Below, piece after piece: positions 12,090 to 24,517 of a stretch of DNA of 64,000 bases (position 1 is the first letter of the stretch; each line of letters starts with the position of its first letter). Under the pieces are notes generated by a model. It was not told where the DNA came from. It saw nothing but the letters and a program-made list of their open reading frames with translations, and made no database searches. A program made the position numbers and the translations under genes. The stretch is from Pilaira anomala (taxonomy: Eukaryota; Mucoromycota; Mucoromycetes; Mucorales; Mucoraceae): positions 186,001 to 250,000 of the forward strand of contig JAIXMQ010000027.1 of assembly GCA_025716855.1 (NCBI GenBank), read 5' to 3'.

Positions 12090-12307
12090 TATAATATGTA
12101 TTTATCAAAAGGTAAAAAATAAAGGTAAAAATAAAGATAAAAAAAAAAGATAAAAAAAAAGGTAAAAACAAATATAAAGAACTCTTTCAGGTTTTGAAAA
12201 AAAAAACAATATTTATACCTTTCTTTCTCTGTATACAACTCCGATTTTTTTTTTAAAAAAGGATGTTCCTTTATCTTATTAATAAAATGTTAAAAATTCG
12301 TTGTTTA

Positions 12308-13048
12308 TGCATCAATTGACTCTTGATCAGAAAGCCTGGGTAGTTTCCAGAAAAAATCAAGGTCGCTTCAATCTCTGAAATTGCTCGTGAACTTAATTTT
12401 TCTTGTAGACCTATATGTTATGAAGAAACATCAACTTTTCAACGAAAAACAACTCCTGGAAGACTAGCATCGAGTTATATTTACGGATGAATCAAGCTTT
12501 CACACTAGTCGTTGCTCTAGCATTGTTTGTGTAGGGCGTAGACTTAATAAAGTCAAGCTTCCATCATGTTTGGCGCCAACATTTCAAAGCGGAAGATCTT
12601 CCTTTTCTGTTTGAGGCGGTATTTCTTACAACCGACGTTCTCCGTTGATGATTTTTCAGAAAGGTGAAAGAACAAGTGCTTCACTCATCAATCGAGTATA
12701 CGAACCTGATTTGAAGGACATCTACAACGGCTACACAAACTCACCAATTATTATGAAGACTGCACCCATTCATACGTTAAAGCTTGCTCAAATTGGAAGA
12801 AAGATGAAAATATGGTTTGTTCAAATTGGAAACCACAGTCTCCTGATTTAAATCCTATTGAGAATGTTTGGATGAAGATGAAAGCAATAAAGAAACGACG
12901 TTTGCATAATGCGACAAGAATGACAGCTTTGGAAATAATTGTAGCTTATGAGTGGGAGAACGTAGGCGTTGATTATATTAATAAGCTTATTTATTCTATA
13001 CCTCAGCAAATGAAGGCTGTAATAAGAAACAAAGGTTACCCAATATAA
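12308..13048 (+). pseudogene. Tc1/mariner-type (IS630 superfamily) transposase, inactivated
   Basis: Translation in shifting frames recovers the family order. An N-terminal helix-turn-helix-like segment (LTLDQKAWVVSRKNQG) starts at 12308. FTDESSFHTSR, around 12478-12510, carries the first or second catalytic Asp region. The C-terminal part holds SPDLNPIENVW near 12840-12880, the signature carrying the final acidic residue, and ends at TAA 13046-13048. Internal stops (for example after SGRSSFSV near 12614) and frameshifts show it is dead. Possible degenerate termini are an AACTC/T-run/A-run near 12236 and the same motif inverted near 13081-13110, next to TA dinucleotides, the usual target of this superfamily. 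The terminal repeats are low-complexity, so they are uncertain. Confidence 0.8.
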
Positions 13049-14791
13049 TATTGAGCATACCAAGACTTGTTTAAATTGCTTTTTTTTTTTTAAAAAAAAA
13101 AAAAGAGTTATATCAATATGTTCCTTATAGCTTTTTCTACATGATATTTATTTTTCATTCCACTATTAAGAAATTTCTTTCAACAATCAGTATCATAGAT
13201 GTATGCATTATCTACAGAACTTTTTAGAGTTATAGGGTGGTACTTATTTGTCGTAGTAGGTGACTGTAAGTTAAAAAAAAAATGCATATAGTATCTCTTG
13301 AAATACTTTACTACATTTTCATATTACTCCACAAGACTTCCTGGCTCTATTTGTTGACTTTATAGTAATGCTGCTATATGCATAAACATCTTAACATTTT
13401 TTCACTAATATATATTTACATGATCCTCATTGATATATTTACGTTATCTTGTTCCTAATAAATTTACTTATTTATACAGAAGAAAAATTGGTGATACATC
13501 CCACTCTTTAATTGCCTTGCAAATGTCTTGATTACATAATCAAAGTGAAGTTTTATACCAGCTTCCGGCATACTATTTTGTTTTTACAAAATCCCCATCC
13601 TTACAATCCTTTCAAAGACTTAAACGACGAGCTGGATCTGTATCTTTTTTAATTTTACGTTTGGCAGTTGGAATAGGTGTATAAATACATCTAGTCTAGG
13701 GGAAATAAGCGCTATTATCTTTGAAATAATAAAAACAAGCGCACAATATTTTTATATAATAGATGGGTTCAATGCGTCAGAAAATAAAGCAACAAAAGCT
13801 TAATTTGACATATCATCATTTGACATTTCATGCAACGTGGAAGCAGCAATGGATAAACCAATCATCCATCACACAATTGCCTTAATGGATCCGTCGTTTG
13901 GTGTAACTAACAAAAATAGAAATATTTTGGTGAGTATAGGCGTAACCACTAAAATAGTTTATGTTTGGGTAGACATATTATCCATATTATGGTTGTTGTG
14001 TTTATTATGGTTGCTGTTCAAAGTGATAAATTATTGTTGTTCAGATTGGTTTATTGCAGTTAAATGTATTTTTCTTTCCGTTACAGGTAGATGGTTCGTC
14101 AGTAGTATAAGTGAGAAAAATGACTGGCCAGGACGAGGAGGATTATTAAAGAGCACTATTTTTGGTGAACAAATTTAACAAGATATTTAATAAATAAATT
14201 TACAATGATTTCAAGAGGGAAAAGATAAAAAGATATAACTAATAGAAAACGTTTTTTAAAATAGTTACAAGATTTATTTTATATAGACAAAAAATTTTAT
14301 TGGTTGAGTAATTATTGCTGTCAATGTACCATAGGTTAAACTGATGCATACACAGAGCAAATCTCGAATGGTAACAGAAAATAAAAAGTCTGTACCTTGT
14401 CAAAACTGAAAAGATGAGCAATCACCTCAGATCTAATGTATTTTACTGACTGTGAGCAAATATTGGGTGCTATGTGGGATCGCATTGTAAATATATACTT
14501 GAAGGGAAAAGTTTCCGAGAGCGTCTTTGTGCTACCCTTGAACTATTATTCAGACACAAGTTTCAAAATTCGTTGTTAACAAAAACAAGTGAAGAACCTT
14601 AAAAACACAATGCATACAATGAAATATTATTTCATTCGCTGAAATAAAGTAAGCCATGAATTTTGTTTTGTAATTTAAATGCTTAAAATCACACTAGTCG
14701 TTTTATACACCACGAAAATAACTTCCAATACGAATTTTTTTAGGTAAAAAATCTTTATTCTTGTTATACTTTGCGAAGCAAAAACAATTTT

Positions 14792-14838
<47 letters not shown>

Positions 14839-15593
14839 GTAAAAATGAAGTTCCTGTCCCAATATTCAATTGCTCTGGTATACATATCCGACTTGATGCA
14901 TTGGTTTTGTATTTATATTCAACAAGACAAGGCAAGACAAAGCAAGAGAGGCCAAGACAAAAGTTTGACATTAGTATTATTTCTGGCCTCTTCTTAAAGC
15001 ACCAGTTCCATTCTGTCCACTCCGTCTAATAAATATTTTGTCTTGTGTATTTGTTGTAGCCTACATTTCAGTTTTTGGCATTAAGTCTGTTAACTGGGCC
15101 TCAATATAAATGAACAAAGAAGTTTAGTAGTAGCTTGTATTTATTCAATAAAAATCTGCCAAAAAAACACCTCTTTAATAACCAGATATTCTTTATTTTC
15201 TTTCCATTTAACTAACTTTACTCTAATGACCGCCAATAACTATCTATTCAAAAGTCTAAATTTATAGCCTCAAAATAAGACGATATGCTACCAAATTCAT
15301 GTTATAACTACCGAAAAATGTTGTAAAATATTAAATCGATCGATATCACTAATACTATCTTATATGATGCCACTTCACTTGGTGTAAATTTTTGTGTTTA
15401 ACCCTGCAAGTTCAAGTAATTGGGTGGCAAAAGCTTCTTTTTATTTATCTGTTAAAGGAGAAGGGAAAATTGTAGTACAAAGAGAAGGAGTTCGAAATTC
15501 ACGTCGTTTCCTCAAGAAATTGCTCTGACTTATCAAACCACGAATTTGATTTCCTTTCTTTTGACATCCTCTTTTTAGCTACGTAAAACAAAA
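13049..15593. other. 2.5 kb region without a supported gene
   Basis: The frame 13837-14178 (113 codons) has a hydrophobic middle but no recognised motif or clear gene context. A minus-strand stretch around 13520-13700 (KRKIKKDTDPARRLSL and following, with stops) looks like a decayed coding fragment of unknown family. Around 14925-14965 a GGCAAGACAAAGCAAGA-type short repeat occurs. The last 150 bp should contain the promoter of the gene starting at 15594. Confidence 0.4.
14794..14835. repeat. Poly-T tract, 42 nt
   Basis: Uninterrupted T run. It generates spurious poly-Phe and poly-Lys frames on the two strands. Confidence 0.9.
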
Positions 15594-15772
15594 ATGGATA
15601 TGCCAATGGATGATGAATTTGATGATTTTCCAATAAACTATGACGAGCTAGTAAGACAAGAAGAGATTTACCTTAGTTCTCAACAAGATCCTTCAAGTTC
15701 TTCAAATTCACAACAACAATCGCAATGGGATCCTCCTGTAGATCAAGTATCAAATAATAGATCTACCGCTTC

Positions 15773-15811
<39 letters not shown>

Positions 15812-17671
15812 CCTCAAAAAACACCATTCCTTTTTTTTTAAAACGCTTCTTTTTGTATTAGAAAGCATTGACAGTTGAAGAAATGGAATTTCGACTGAAG
15901 CGTTTAGAACTAGCACCAACCACCAATTGCGAAGAACTTTATGAAGAATTGAAAGATGCCAAACAAATGCTCGAAGAAAAGGTATCAGAAAAAAAAAGAA
16001 AGCTTAATATTTTTTTTTTATAAATTCGTGATACTCATACAAAATTATAGGATAGAGCTATTCTTTTATTGAAACAAGAAGTACATAGTTATCGAGAAAG
16101 AGGTTCACACGAAGTATCTCAAAAGCGATCATATCCTGGCTCCGTATCACAAACAACTGTAAAGAAGAAGGTTTCGACTAAACCAAGCATTTTCACTAAG
16201 ATTGAAGATTCGTTTAGCTCACAAATATCAACACAATCGTTGGCACCGGTTCCAGCGCATTCACAGGCCCCATTTAATTTACAGGCTCCAACTCAATCAC
16301 AGACACCATCCGTACAAAGTACAAAGCAAAAACCAGACGAACAACGCTCCTTTTCTTTATCTACTATTACAGTTGTGTCTGGTATACCACAAACCAAGGA
16401 AAAGGCCAGACAAAAGAGGCCAATTAAATCTGAGACTGAAGAGAATGTAAATATAGACAATAATACACACACACACACACAATTAATCTAACGTATATAT
16501 TGAATAGATTAAACTATTGAGAGTTTTATTTACCCCTCTCTTTCAAAAATGGAATTATGAAAAATACAATGGCAGAAAAGACATCAATACATGTCTTACT
16601 CCAGAAATGATTCAATATTTTAGTGTTGAATTTTCTAAACAAATCATACCAGAGCGATCCCAATGTTCCTCTGCAGAACATTTTGATCACTTGGTGATTT
16701 TAGCTTCGGATATATCTTCTTATCTAGTTAAATCCGAAAATGTCGAAAGTAGCATTCAATTTCTCTTAAACGTCTTTAAATTCTCGTTATCCATCTGCAT
16801 TAAAGAAAAGTTGATCATACCGATTCGAAATATTGTGACATCTGTATCTACATTAGCCAGTATTTTCCCAATCGCTACAACCTTTCTTACAAAAGATTTG
16901 ATGTTTGCTGTCGAATCAATCCTAACTCATTTAACTACATGTCTGACTTTATTTCCATTACATCCCTATACACCCAATGTACTTGTATCAGAAGTTCCAC
17001 ATATTCAGACTCGACCCATGAGTACCATCATATCTTTATCCAAGACATACTCAATTACTGCTACTGGGATTTTGAATGCAGTAAAACAGGAAAAGCCTAC
17101 ACAGGAAGGATTTGATATAGTCATGTCTATACTAGAATTATTTTATCATATTAATACTCAAGATGAAGTACCGAAGTAAGATTGTATAGACCTTTTTTTT
17201 TAAACCTTTAACTCACACTTGTATATAGATTTGAGTTCTTGATGGAGAATACTGCATTCTTAAATCTATTAAATGTAAATCTACCATATGATTTAATTAT
17301 GCAAGTACTTTCTTTACTTGAAACAAATTTTATGGGTGATGCACATATGCAATCATACAAGGATACTTCATTTAAAGTTGTTACTCGTTTAGCAGATGTA
17401 ATCGTTTCATCTCAAGGCAGTTTGACTTTTGAAGAGGTAAAAAAAAAAAAAAAATTACTTGTAACTGATATAAATTGACTCATAACATTGTTACAGTGGT
17501 TTGAGTTACGTTTTAAAGCTCTAAATATATTTTACGGCGTTACATATATCACTATATCTAAGGATATGATGGTTGAAATTCACAAGATTGTATTCCAATC
17601 AGTAAATAAGTTATTGAAACGTATTGCTATAGAATTCAATGAATACAGACCTTATGCTTCTGTTGCGGATA

Positions 17672-17707
<36 letters not shown>

Positions 17708-18037
17708 TTTGGGAAAAAAAAAGTCTAACATAAAATTTAGAAAACGATACGATAGTCTAATGAAAGTTTCTATTGAAGTTATGTATAGTAGTATCTACAA
17801 CTGCCCAGTGGATATATTCTTGTGCTTAAAAGATATAAAGCCACAATCTGTAATTGGGTATGTTGTCTTTTTCCGAGAAAAAGGAATAAATGAAAAACAT
17901 TTTGGTAAGAAAGAAGAAAAACTTTTTCATTCTTCATGTTATTCATGCATTTTTTTTTTCTTTTAGCGGAACAAGCATTGTCAGACTTAGGTAATTACTT
18001 GGTGGTTTACCACCAAAAAAATAATATAAAATTTTAA
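15594..18037 (+). CDS. ATRIP/Rad26/Lcd1-like DNA-damage checkpoint protein
   Basis: Exons 15594-15776, 15862-15981, 16051-16446, 16508-17175, 17229-17436, 17497-17672, 17741-17904 and 17967-18037 give 661 residues. The N-terminus is acidic (MDDEFDDFPINYDEL), resembling the RPA-binding patch of ATRIP/Rad26. A short coiled coil follows (about 62-115, MEFRLKRLELAP then LYEELKDAKQMLEEK), with a basic Ser/Pro/Gln-rich linker after it. The C-terminal two thirds (about 235 onward) is a helical, HEAT-like region without enzymatic motifs. This order matches ATR-interacting proteins, which bring the checkpoint kinase to RPA-coated single-stranded DNA. Three introns begin with GT followed directly by long poly-A (31, 14 and 31 nt). 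The assignment rests on architecture, not on a diagnostic motif. The last two exons are the least certain. Confidence 0.55.
15779..15809. repeat. Poly-A tract directly after an intron donor, 31 nt
   Basis: The first intron of the ATRIP-like gene begins GT and then 31 A. A second 31 nt A run (17675-17705) sits in the same position of intron 6, and a 14 nt one in intron 5. Confidence 0.85.
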
Positions 18038-18676
18038 ATAATTAGTCAAATGGAACATTAAAAATCATGTTCATTTGAATTATCCTCTTTATGTATACAG
18101 AGCTAAGATTTTTGCATTAAGTTGCATACATTTGATAAAAAAAAACTCTAAGTGGCTTGTGCAGAAGTAACAAAAAGAAAGTGATAGACAGTGGTATTGA
18201 GCTCAAATGAGCACATGATACGCGTGCTTATGCAAACTCAATTACCTTATATGAGTGCGTGTATCACGTTTACAGTAATGTAACATTTAAATTATATGTT
18301 CAGTGAGAATAAATGAATATATATAAAAAGAGTGTGTGTGATAGAGAGAGAGAGTAAAATGAATTCAATGGATTCGGAGTAACTAACCTTTTACGTCTCA
18401 ATTGATTATGAATTGTAGTTTTTGCCTAATAATGAATGACCAGTTGTACACACGTAATGCGTTTTTAACCATGAAAAAAGATCATCGTTGGGATTTGTCC
18501 TTCTTTGTTCGACCCCGGATTATTTTCTAATTTAAGAAACCTCAAGCATTGTTTTTTTTCTGAGACTGAAAATATACTCAATTAAACCATTTATCCCATC
18601 ATCACTCGTTTTACTCTCTTTTCCCATACAAACTCTTCTTTTTTTTCTACTTTTCAACTAAAAAAAGATCATTAAA
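18038..18676. other. Intergenic region between the ATRIP-like and ANTH genes
   Basis: No coding sequence. It contains a short GA repeat (about 18342-18354) and a pyrimidine-rich stretch before the ATG at 18677, which probably includes the promoter and 5' leader. Confidence 0.4.
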
Positions 18677-20546
18677 ATGGAAACAGCAGTAAGAAAAGCA
18701 ACTCGTCTCGATTATAACCCACCAAAGCAGAAGCATTTATCTAGTATGTATTTACACAGCATATGTGAAAGGTTTTATCTAATTTTTATTGTATATAGCT
18801 TTGGTTAGTTTAACCTATCAAAGTCCTGGCAACGCTGCAAGTATTATTGACTTGTTAGATAAAAGATTACGAGAGAACTCTTGGATCGTAAGAATTAGGA
18901 ATGAATAAGAACATAACTCATGCGTTGACCTTTTTTTTTTATAAAGATTATCTTTAAAGTATTGATTACCATTCATACTTTAATGAGACTCGGGGATGGA
19001 GAAAAAACAATAGCATATGTTGAAACAAAACCTTCTGCTTTAGATACAAGTCGATTAAGAGAGAAATCATCAGGTAAAATAATAATAAGGTTATACATAG
19101 ATAATCATGCTCAATTAAATTTTTTTTAGGTGTTGTTCATATTCAAAATATTTATCTCTATACAGCTTACTTGGAACAAAAAGTAATTGCTTATCGACAC
19201 CTTAAATACGATTATGTAAAAAGAACAATGGGTAACAAAGAAGGAAGATTAAGGCGCTTATCTGTAAAGGATGGATTATTGAAGGAAACGATTGTGCTTC
19301 AAAAACAAATTGGTACATTATTAAAATGTAATGTAAGTATTTTAACTTTGTATAAATACATAAAAGGCAATTATTGAAAATAATAGGATGATTTATATAT
19401 ACAATAGTTTATTCTGGATGATGTAGATAACAATATCAGTTTATACGCTTTTCGATTATTAGTAGAGGATTTACTTGTCTTATTTCAAGTCATTAATGAA
19501 TCTATTGTAAACATATTAGAACATTATTTCGCAATGGATAAACCAGATGCCAGAACAAGTCTGGAAATTTATAAACGATTTGCCAGACAAACTGAAGATA
19601 CCATTTCTTTTTTTAACCGCGCCAAAAGTCTTCAAAACGAATTAGATATTTCAATTCCATCAGTAAAACATGTAAGTTATATTTATTCTAGTTCAGTATT
19701 TAATAAGAGAATAATTCTAATAATATGATATATACATAAAAAGGCTCCTTTATCTTTGGCTACTGCTTTACAAGAATATCTTGATGATGTAAGCAAGACT
19801 GAAGTAAAAAAGAATCAAGAGCAAACGAATAATAACTTTGGTAAAATATTAATCATTATACACATATTTATCTCCATGTGACTAAAACAAACGCATTTTT
19901 TTTTATAGTGCAACCCACAAATAATAATAATAATAATAATAACAGCAATACCTTCCAACCTTTAAACACAAATCAACCTCAACCCTTAAACACAAATCAA
20001 CCTCAACCTATAACCACAAATCAACAACAACCAAAGGAATTAATTGACTTTTTTGCTAGTCTGGAGAATGAAAAGGTCAATATATTTTATAACCCTGTTA
20101 TTCAACAACAACAGCAGCAACCCATGTTTTCACCAGTTGCTATGCAACCAACTGGACATAATCCATTCAGGGCAAATGATAATAGCAGTAACATGATGAT
20201 GACAACTGTGCCTCAACCATCTGTTTCCATGTTACCACAACAAACAGGAACGGCAAATCCATTCAGATCAAATACAATGCCTCAAATGAGTACTTCTGCG
20301 CCTGCACTTCCTTATTACAACAATACGAACTTCCAATCAATCGGAAGTGCAACCATGATGCAACCTAATATTCAGCCTACTCCTTCCATGAGCAGTAATA
20401 ACCCCTTTGCTCTCACTACTACACCATCACAACCTCCTGCTACTATCATGGTATCATCACCTATTAGCACTACCAATCATAACCCATTTAGTAATACTGG
20501 ACCAAAACATCAACAGTTACAACCATGGGGGAGTACTTTATTTTAA
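18677..20546 (+). CDS. AP180/CALM-type clathrin assembly protein (ANTH domain)
   Basis: Exons 18677-18743, 18799-18887, 18947-19073, 19130-19332, 19408-19671, 19744-19840 and 19909-20546 give 494 residues. The start fits ANTH proteins: MET-AVRKATRLDYNPPKQKHL contains the phosphoinositide-binding pattern K-x9-K-x-K-H (K7, K17, K19, H20). A helical ANTH domain follows to about residue 280 (NSWIIIFKVLITIHTLMR, KYDYVKRTMG, ARTSLEIYKRFARQTED). The C-terminal tail is disordered, Asn/Gln/Pro-rich, with four NPF motifs (NPFRAN, NPFRSN, NPFALT, NPFSNT) that bind EH-domain proteins, and a tandem NTNQPQPL repeat. The protein should bind PI(4,5)P2 at the plasma membrane and recruit clathrin and EH-domain partners in endocytosis, like yeast YAP1801/1802. 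It appears complete. Confidence 0.9.
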
Positions 20547-21432
20547 AAATAAGCCACAATAATAATAAAAAGATCAAAAAGTATAAATTAAAATATTTTT
20601 TTTTATTTAAAATGAATATGTACAAAAAGGAAAAAGAGTAATAGAGAAATCTAAAAAAGTTGAAATAGTAATTAGTAAAAGTGACTCGACAAAAAACTTT
20701 TTTTTTCTTTAAAGGTATAAATTGGTATAAATTTCAGATACAAAGACAATCGACATTCTATAGTGAGCTTGTACAGGCTCTAGTCCGTCCGCCCGTCGGG
20801 TTTATCATCCCAAAAATATAACCAAGATATACTTTTAAAAAAAAATCTTTAAAAACTTACCATTAGTTAAAATGATTTCTCATTTTCTTTTAACGAATAA
20901 AAAATAAACGGAAAAGTACCAAGTAAATGAAACTATTTTAAATTAAATACAATTAGTAAAAAAATTCTTAATATAAAAAAATAGTTAACGGTGAAATGAC
21001 AGTTAAAAAAAGATATAATAATAAGATTACGCCATGTAATAATGTAATATATAAAGATTAAGAGAAAAAGAGTCAGACAAGGCTGAAAACTTAATGTCTT
21101 TTTTGGGCAACATAATGGTAATTCAGGGTTGAATATAATTCGGACAATTTATCATCATACTCTCTTTTTTTCGTTTTTGTTTCTTTATATTTATACATTT
21201 CTTTTACACAGCATAACCGTATATCTTTTTCGCTCGCGTCATATTCAATCCATTAAATTCAATATTTACCTTTTTCTATTATTATTATTCGTATTTGAAA
21301 GAAAAACTTGAAAGAAAGCCCTTGTCAAAAACTGAATTTATATATTTCTCGCGAAAAAATTTTTTTCGCCTCATGACTGGTTTTATAAAGAAGTCACCTT
21401 TTCTTCTTTAAAGATCTTTTGACAGGTTCAAG
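20547..21432. other. AT-rich intergenic region
   Basis: No gene supported. A short GC-richer block near 20765-20815 contains CCGTCCGCCCGTCGGG, which could form a small hairpin, but it matches no RNA class I know. The rest is AT-rich with many T runs. Confidence 0.4.
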
Positions 21433-21923
21433 TTAGGATCGTACAAAGAACAGACCATAAAATATCTCGATTATGACCATCCAAAGGACAGTGTGGTCCA
21501 CGGATAGCAAACAGTTTGAGGAGAAAAGAAATCTGATGCCTCGACTGAATTTTAGGCATGTAGAGACGGCTGTGTACCTGTAAGCATTCAATAGCATGTT
21601 GACAGCTCCAGTCAGCCGTTTGTACGCAAAAACCAGCATCGACAAGTGATAGTGTTGAAATACCACCTTGAATTCCACAAAGTTAAACATGCTGAATACT
21701 AAGTGAGTATCTCACAACTCTAAATCTCGGATGTGATACGACGATATCAAAAATACATTTTGATTCGATTGCCAACTTTGCTTTGTTATTCAAGGTTTTA
21801 TCGTGACAATTAGTGGTCTTGGATGCTTTGATTCCACAGATATCAAGTACTTCCCCTGTTTCAAACTTACAGAGAATCCTCCTACCTACTTTGCATCCAA
21901 TAATGTTAATTGTATCATCACTA

Positions 21924-21986
<63 letters not shown>

Positions 21987-22467
21987 AGTTCAACTTGAAA
22001 CGGAATTCCCTTCATTTTATGTGCTGCTGGCCCTTTTCAAACATCATCCTGGACCGCGCTCTCGTCAGAATATTTTTTTTTTCATGATGTACTTTCATGT
22101 GTCTCTTCAAAGAGTCTGGAATCTGAAATTTAGTTTTAGAACAAGAAAGACAAGCCAACTTTCTGTTGCTATTTCTCAAAATAGCCATCGGCTTTATTAA
22201 TAAATTGTTCATTAATGTTTCTAATAAAAAGGAAGAAAAAAAATACTTACTGTTATTCAATTCGACAGTTACGTTTTTTTTTATGGAAACGGTACTTGTC
22301 AAGGAGAAGGTTTTCTCAAACATGGACAAATAATTTTTGCCGAGGGATCCATTAGATAAGGAGTATCCTCTGGCATAATGTGAAAGCCCATGGAAACTTG
22401 TTTTGATCTGGCAAATTCTTGACAGATCATATGATACACTGCAAAAGAGATTAAACCTTAATAGCAT
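21433..22467 (-). pseudogene. Broken lineage-specific zinc-finger family gene
   Basis: Read from 22467 downward, frames in succession encode a C2H2-like finger (LACLSCSKTKF then KRHMKVHH, about 22170-22090), a basic stretch ending at a stop near 22012, a long poly-Lys insertion from a 51 nt poly-A/T tract, then a protein-like segment (INIIGCKVGRRILCKF, ETGEVLDICGIKASK, IESKCIFDIVVSH) to 21683. A frame-shifted continuation (HYHLSMLVFAYKRLTG) runs to 21433. The pieces appear to be one former gene interrupted by stops, a frame change and homopolymer expansion. The central part resembles a repeated Mucorales family I know only loosely, in which acidic residues may form a nuclease-like core. That last point is inference. 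Confidence 0.5.
21928..21978. repeat. Poly-T tract, 51 nt
   Basis: One of the two longest homopolymers in the window. It sits inside the broken zinc-finger family gene, where on the minus strand it reads as poly-Lys. Confidence 0.9.
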
Positions 22468-22606
22468 ATATATCTATTCAATAATATCACTCGTTTTGAA
22501 AAAACGTTTGAACTGATTAGACAATGAATTACTTTGCAAAAAAAAAAAAAAAAAAATTGATATATCTGACTATTGACAGCAGACAAACGATTAGTAAAAA
22601 ATTTAA

Positions 22607-23090
22607 GAACCAAATTCGGAAAATATTGTATTAGTTTTTGGTGCCCATTCTAAATTTCATAAACCAATTCGTGGAAAAGAAACAAGACGAATGCTTAAAA
22701 AAGAAGAATTCAAGGTATATCTTCTTAATGAATACAAAACCTCAAGCGTCTGTCCCACATGTGATAGAAACGTTTAAGGAATGTAATTACTCTAGACCAT
22801 AACAATAGAAGAAAAACTCAATATGTAGTTAAACTCCATGGATTCCTAACTAAGGTAAATTTTTGAATACATATGCAGACCCTTTACATATACAATCAAA
22901 TACCAAATTAACTTTCTTAGATGTAAAAATCAATAACGTTTGGAGCCCGTGAGCAATACTAACGGTAAAAAGTTCAGAGTTTGAAACAGTTATTTTGGCA
23001 ACCGTCTTAAATTTTGTAGCAATTGTGAAGCAGCTACGAAAAACTACAAGTCGTCTTGAAGACAGCCCTGCAGAAAAAAAAAGCCCTTAA
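22607..23090 (+). pseudogene. TnpB/Fanzor-like (OrfB zinc-ribbon) C-terminal fragment, inactivated
   Basis: Three consecutive open pieces in different frames line up as one C-terminus. 22607-22777 gives ENIVLVFGAHSKFHKPIRGK, then FKVYLLNEYKTSSVCPTCD. 22795-22853 gives NNRRKTQYVVKLHGFL. 22986-23090 gives ILATVLNFVAIVKQLRKT. The 'EYKTSS-C-x2-C' knuckle, the 'VKLHG' strand and the 'LNF...LR' helix, in that order, are typical of the OrfB zinc-ribbon/RuvC end of TnpB-like and Fanzor-like proteins common in Mucoromycota genomes. Stops after the first Cys pair, a frame change and a disrupted NRD-type RuvC motif (now in mixed frames near 23000) show that it cannot be functional. The N-terminal part is missing or unrecognisable. 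It lies just beside, and opposite in strand to, the broken zinc-finger gene. Confidence 0.65.
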
Positions 23091-24517
23091 AAAGTAAAGG
23101 TATTTTCGTATTCAAAACAGCAGTTCAAACTTTGTTTCAATTATTTAATTAATCTCTAACCGAAACAAATAAATCAAGTGTGTCAAATATATATTTTGAA
23201 GTCGTACCGAAAATAACCCCCTAACGGTACTAATGAAGACTAAAATTATATACTTCTTTAATCCTCATTCTTCGGAAGACAGGTGCAACTTCTTCGTTAT
23301 ACTGCTGAGCCTGATGAATTAGCTAGCTGTTAGTTAGCGGATTGTGTTGTATCGGCGTAGGTTTTACATTTACATAGACGTGTAAGATGAAAGGGCACTT
23401 TCTAGTTGTGTCATCTATATACAGTACTTTTCTTGTAAAATAAAATTGGGCTTAAAGTAGAGTAATATATTTGATGTTGGGATTAAAGTAAGAAATATGC
23501 CTGTCTGCCTATTTACAGTGATGATGCAATCAATAGTACCACCGGAAAAGGCTCATTCATCCGTACTAATGCCAACATCTGACATCTTGTTTGTAAGTAA
23601 TTTTGTGCTTTTTGGTTACTTTCACATGGTTTATTATTTGGATAACTCGAGTATAACAAGTTTATATGTGAGTTGATTGTCTCTGGCACAGCCTTTTTTT
23701 TTTTTTTTTTTTTTTTTTTTGTAAGGTTTGTGTGGTACTTGAAATGTACATATGCGCACAGCCTTAATCTTTTTTTTTTATATGTGTATTGTGAATTTCT
23801 ACAGTAAAGAGAGATATGTATATATTTAAAATACAATGAATCCAATATTTCCAGATTTATATACATATATACACAATGAACATTTACATGACCAATGATC
23901 TAAGCCTAATTAATAATACTTTTCTAATGTACAGATTCAAAAAAAAAAGAAACCATACAAAGGTGGTTCAAAGTAGAAATAAAATGACCAAGTTCGTAAA
24001 ATAAATAGATTTCCAGTTGTAGTACACATCTAGAGAGAAGATTACTCCATACTTACGTATATATAGTCAGTCGTATTTTTCTTTGCGCGACAAGGATAAC
24101 TATAAATTTTGTTTGGCAAAAAAATATTGAAAATGTCATTTTTTCTTGGAGCATATATTTAACATCTGCTCATGATCGACGCAACGTTTTTTTTTTTTTT
24201 TTTTTTTAATTATTAAAATTACAAACAAAACAAACAATAAGAAAATTTTAAGTAGCACGTTCTCATTTAAAAAAAAATAAGTGGCCGGGACTAACATTGG
24301 TGGTAAAAGCGAAGCTTTGGTAATACGTTGAGGCATCAAAAAGGAAAAAAAAAAAAGAAAGGGTAACACATTGTACGGTCGCAATTCATGTGATCTATTG
24401 GTCATTTGTACATGTATAATAAATTACACTACATACAGGAAAGTAGTAAATTATCTTTTTTTTCTTTTTTACTTTTTATCATCAAATACTATATATACAT
24501 ATTTTTTTTAAAAAAAA
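23091..24517. other. 1.4 kb intergenic region
   Basis: No supported gene. It contains a 24 nt poly-T near 23697-23720 and another near 24187-24207. Minus-strand frames at 23513-23866 and 24136-24405 are built around these runs. The last 100 bp should hold the promoter of the gene at 24518. Confidence 0.4.

Noticed and set aside
13837..14178. 113-codon plus-strand frame
   Set aside because: A hydrophobic middle and an ATG, but no known motif and no gene-like context or splice partners.
14761..15029. Overlapping Phe-rich frames
   Set aside because: Produced by the 42 nt T tract; the minus strand gives the matching poly-Lys frame. No motif or conserved composition.
20750..20815. GC-richer hairpin-like block, considered as a small RNA gene
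   Set aside because: No tRNA cloverleaf, no snoRNA box C/D pair and no known RNA class; too little evidence.
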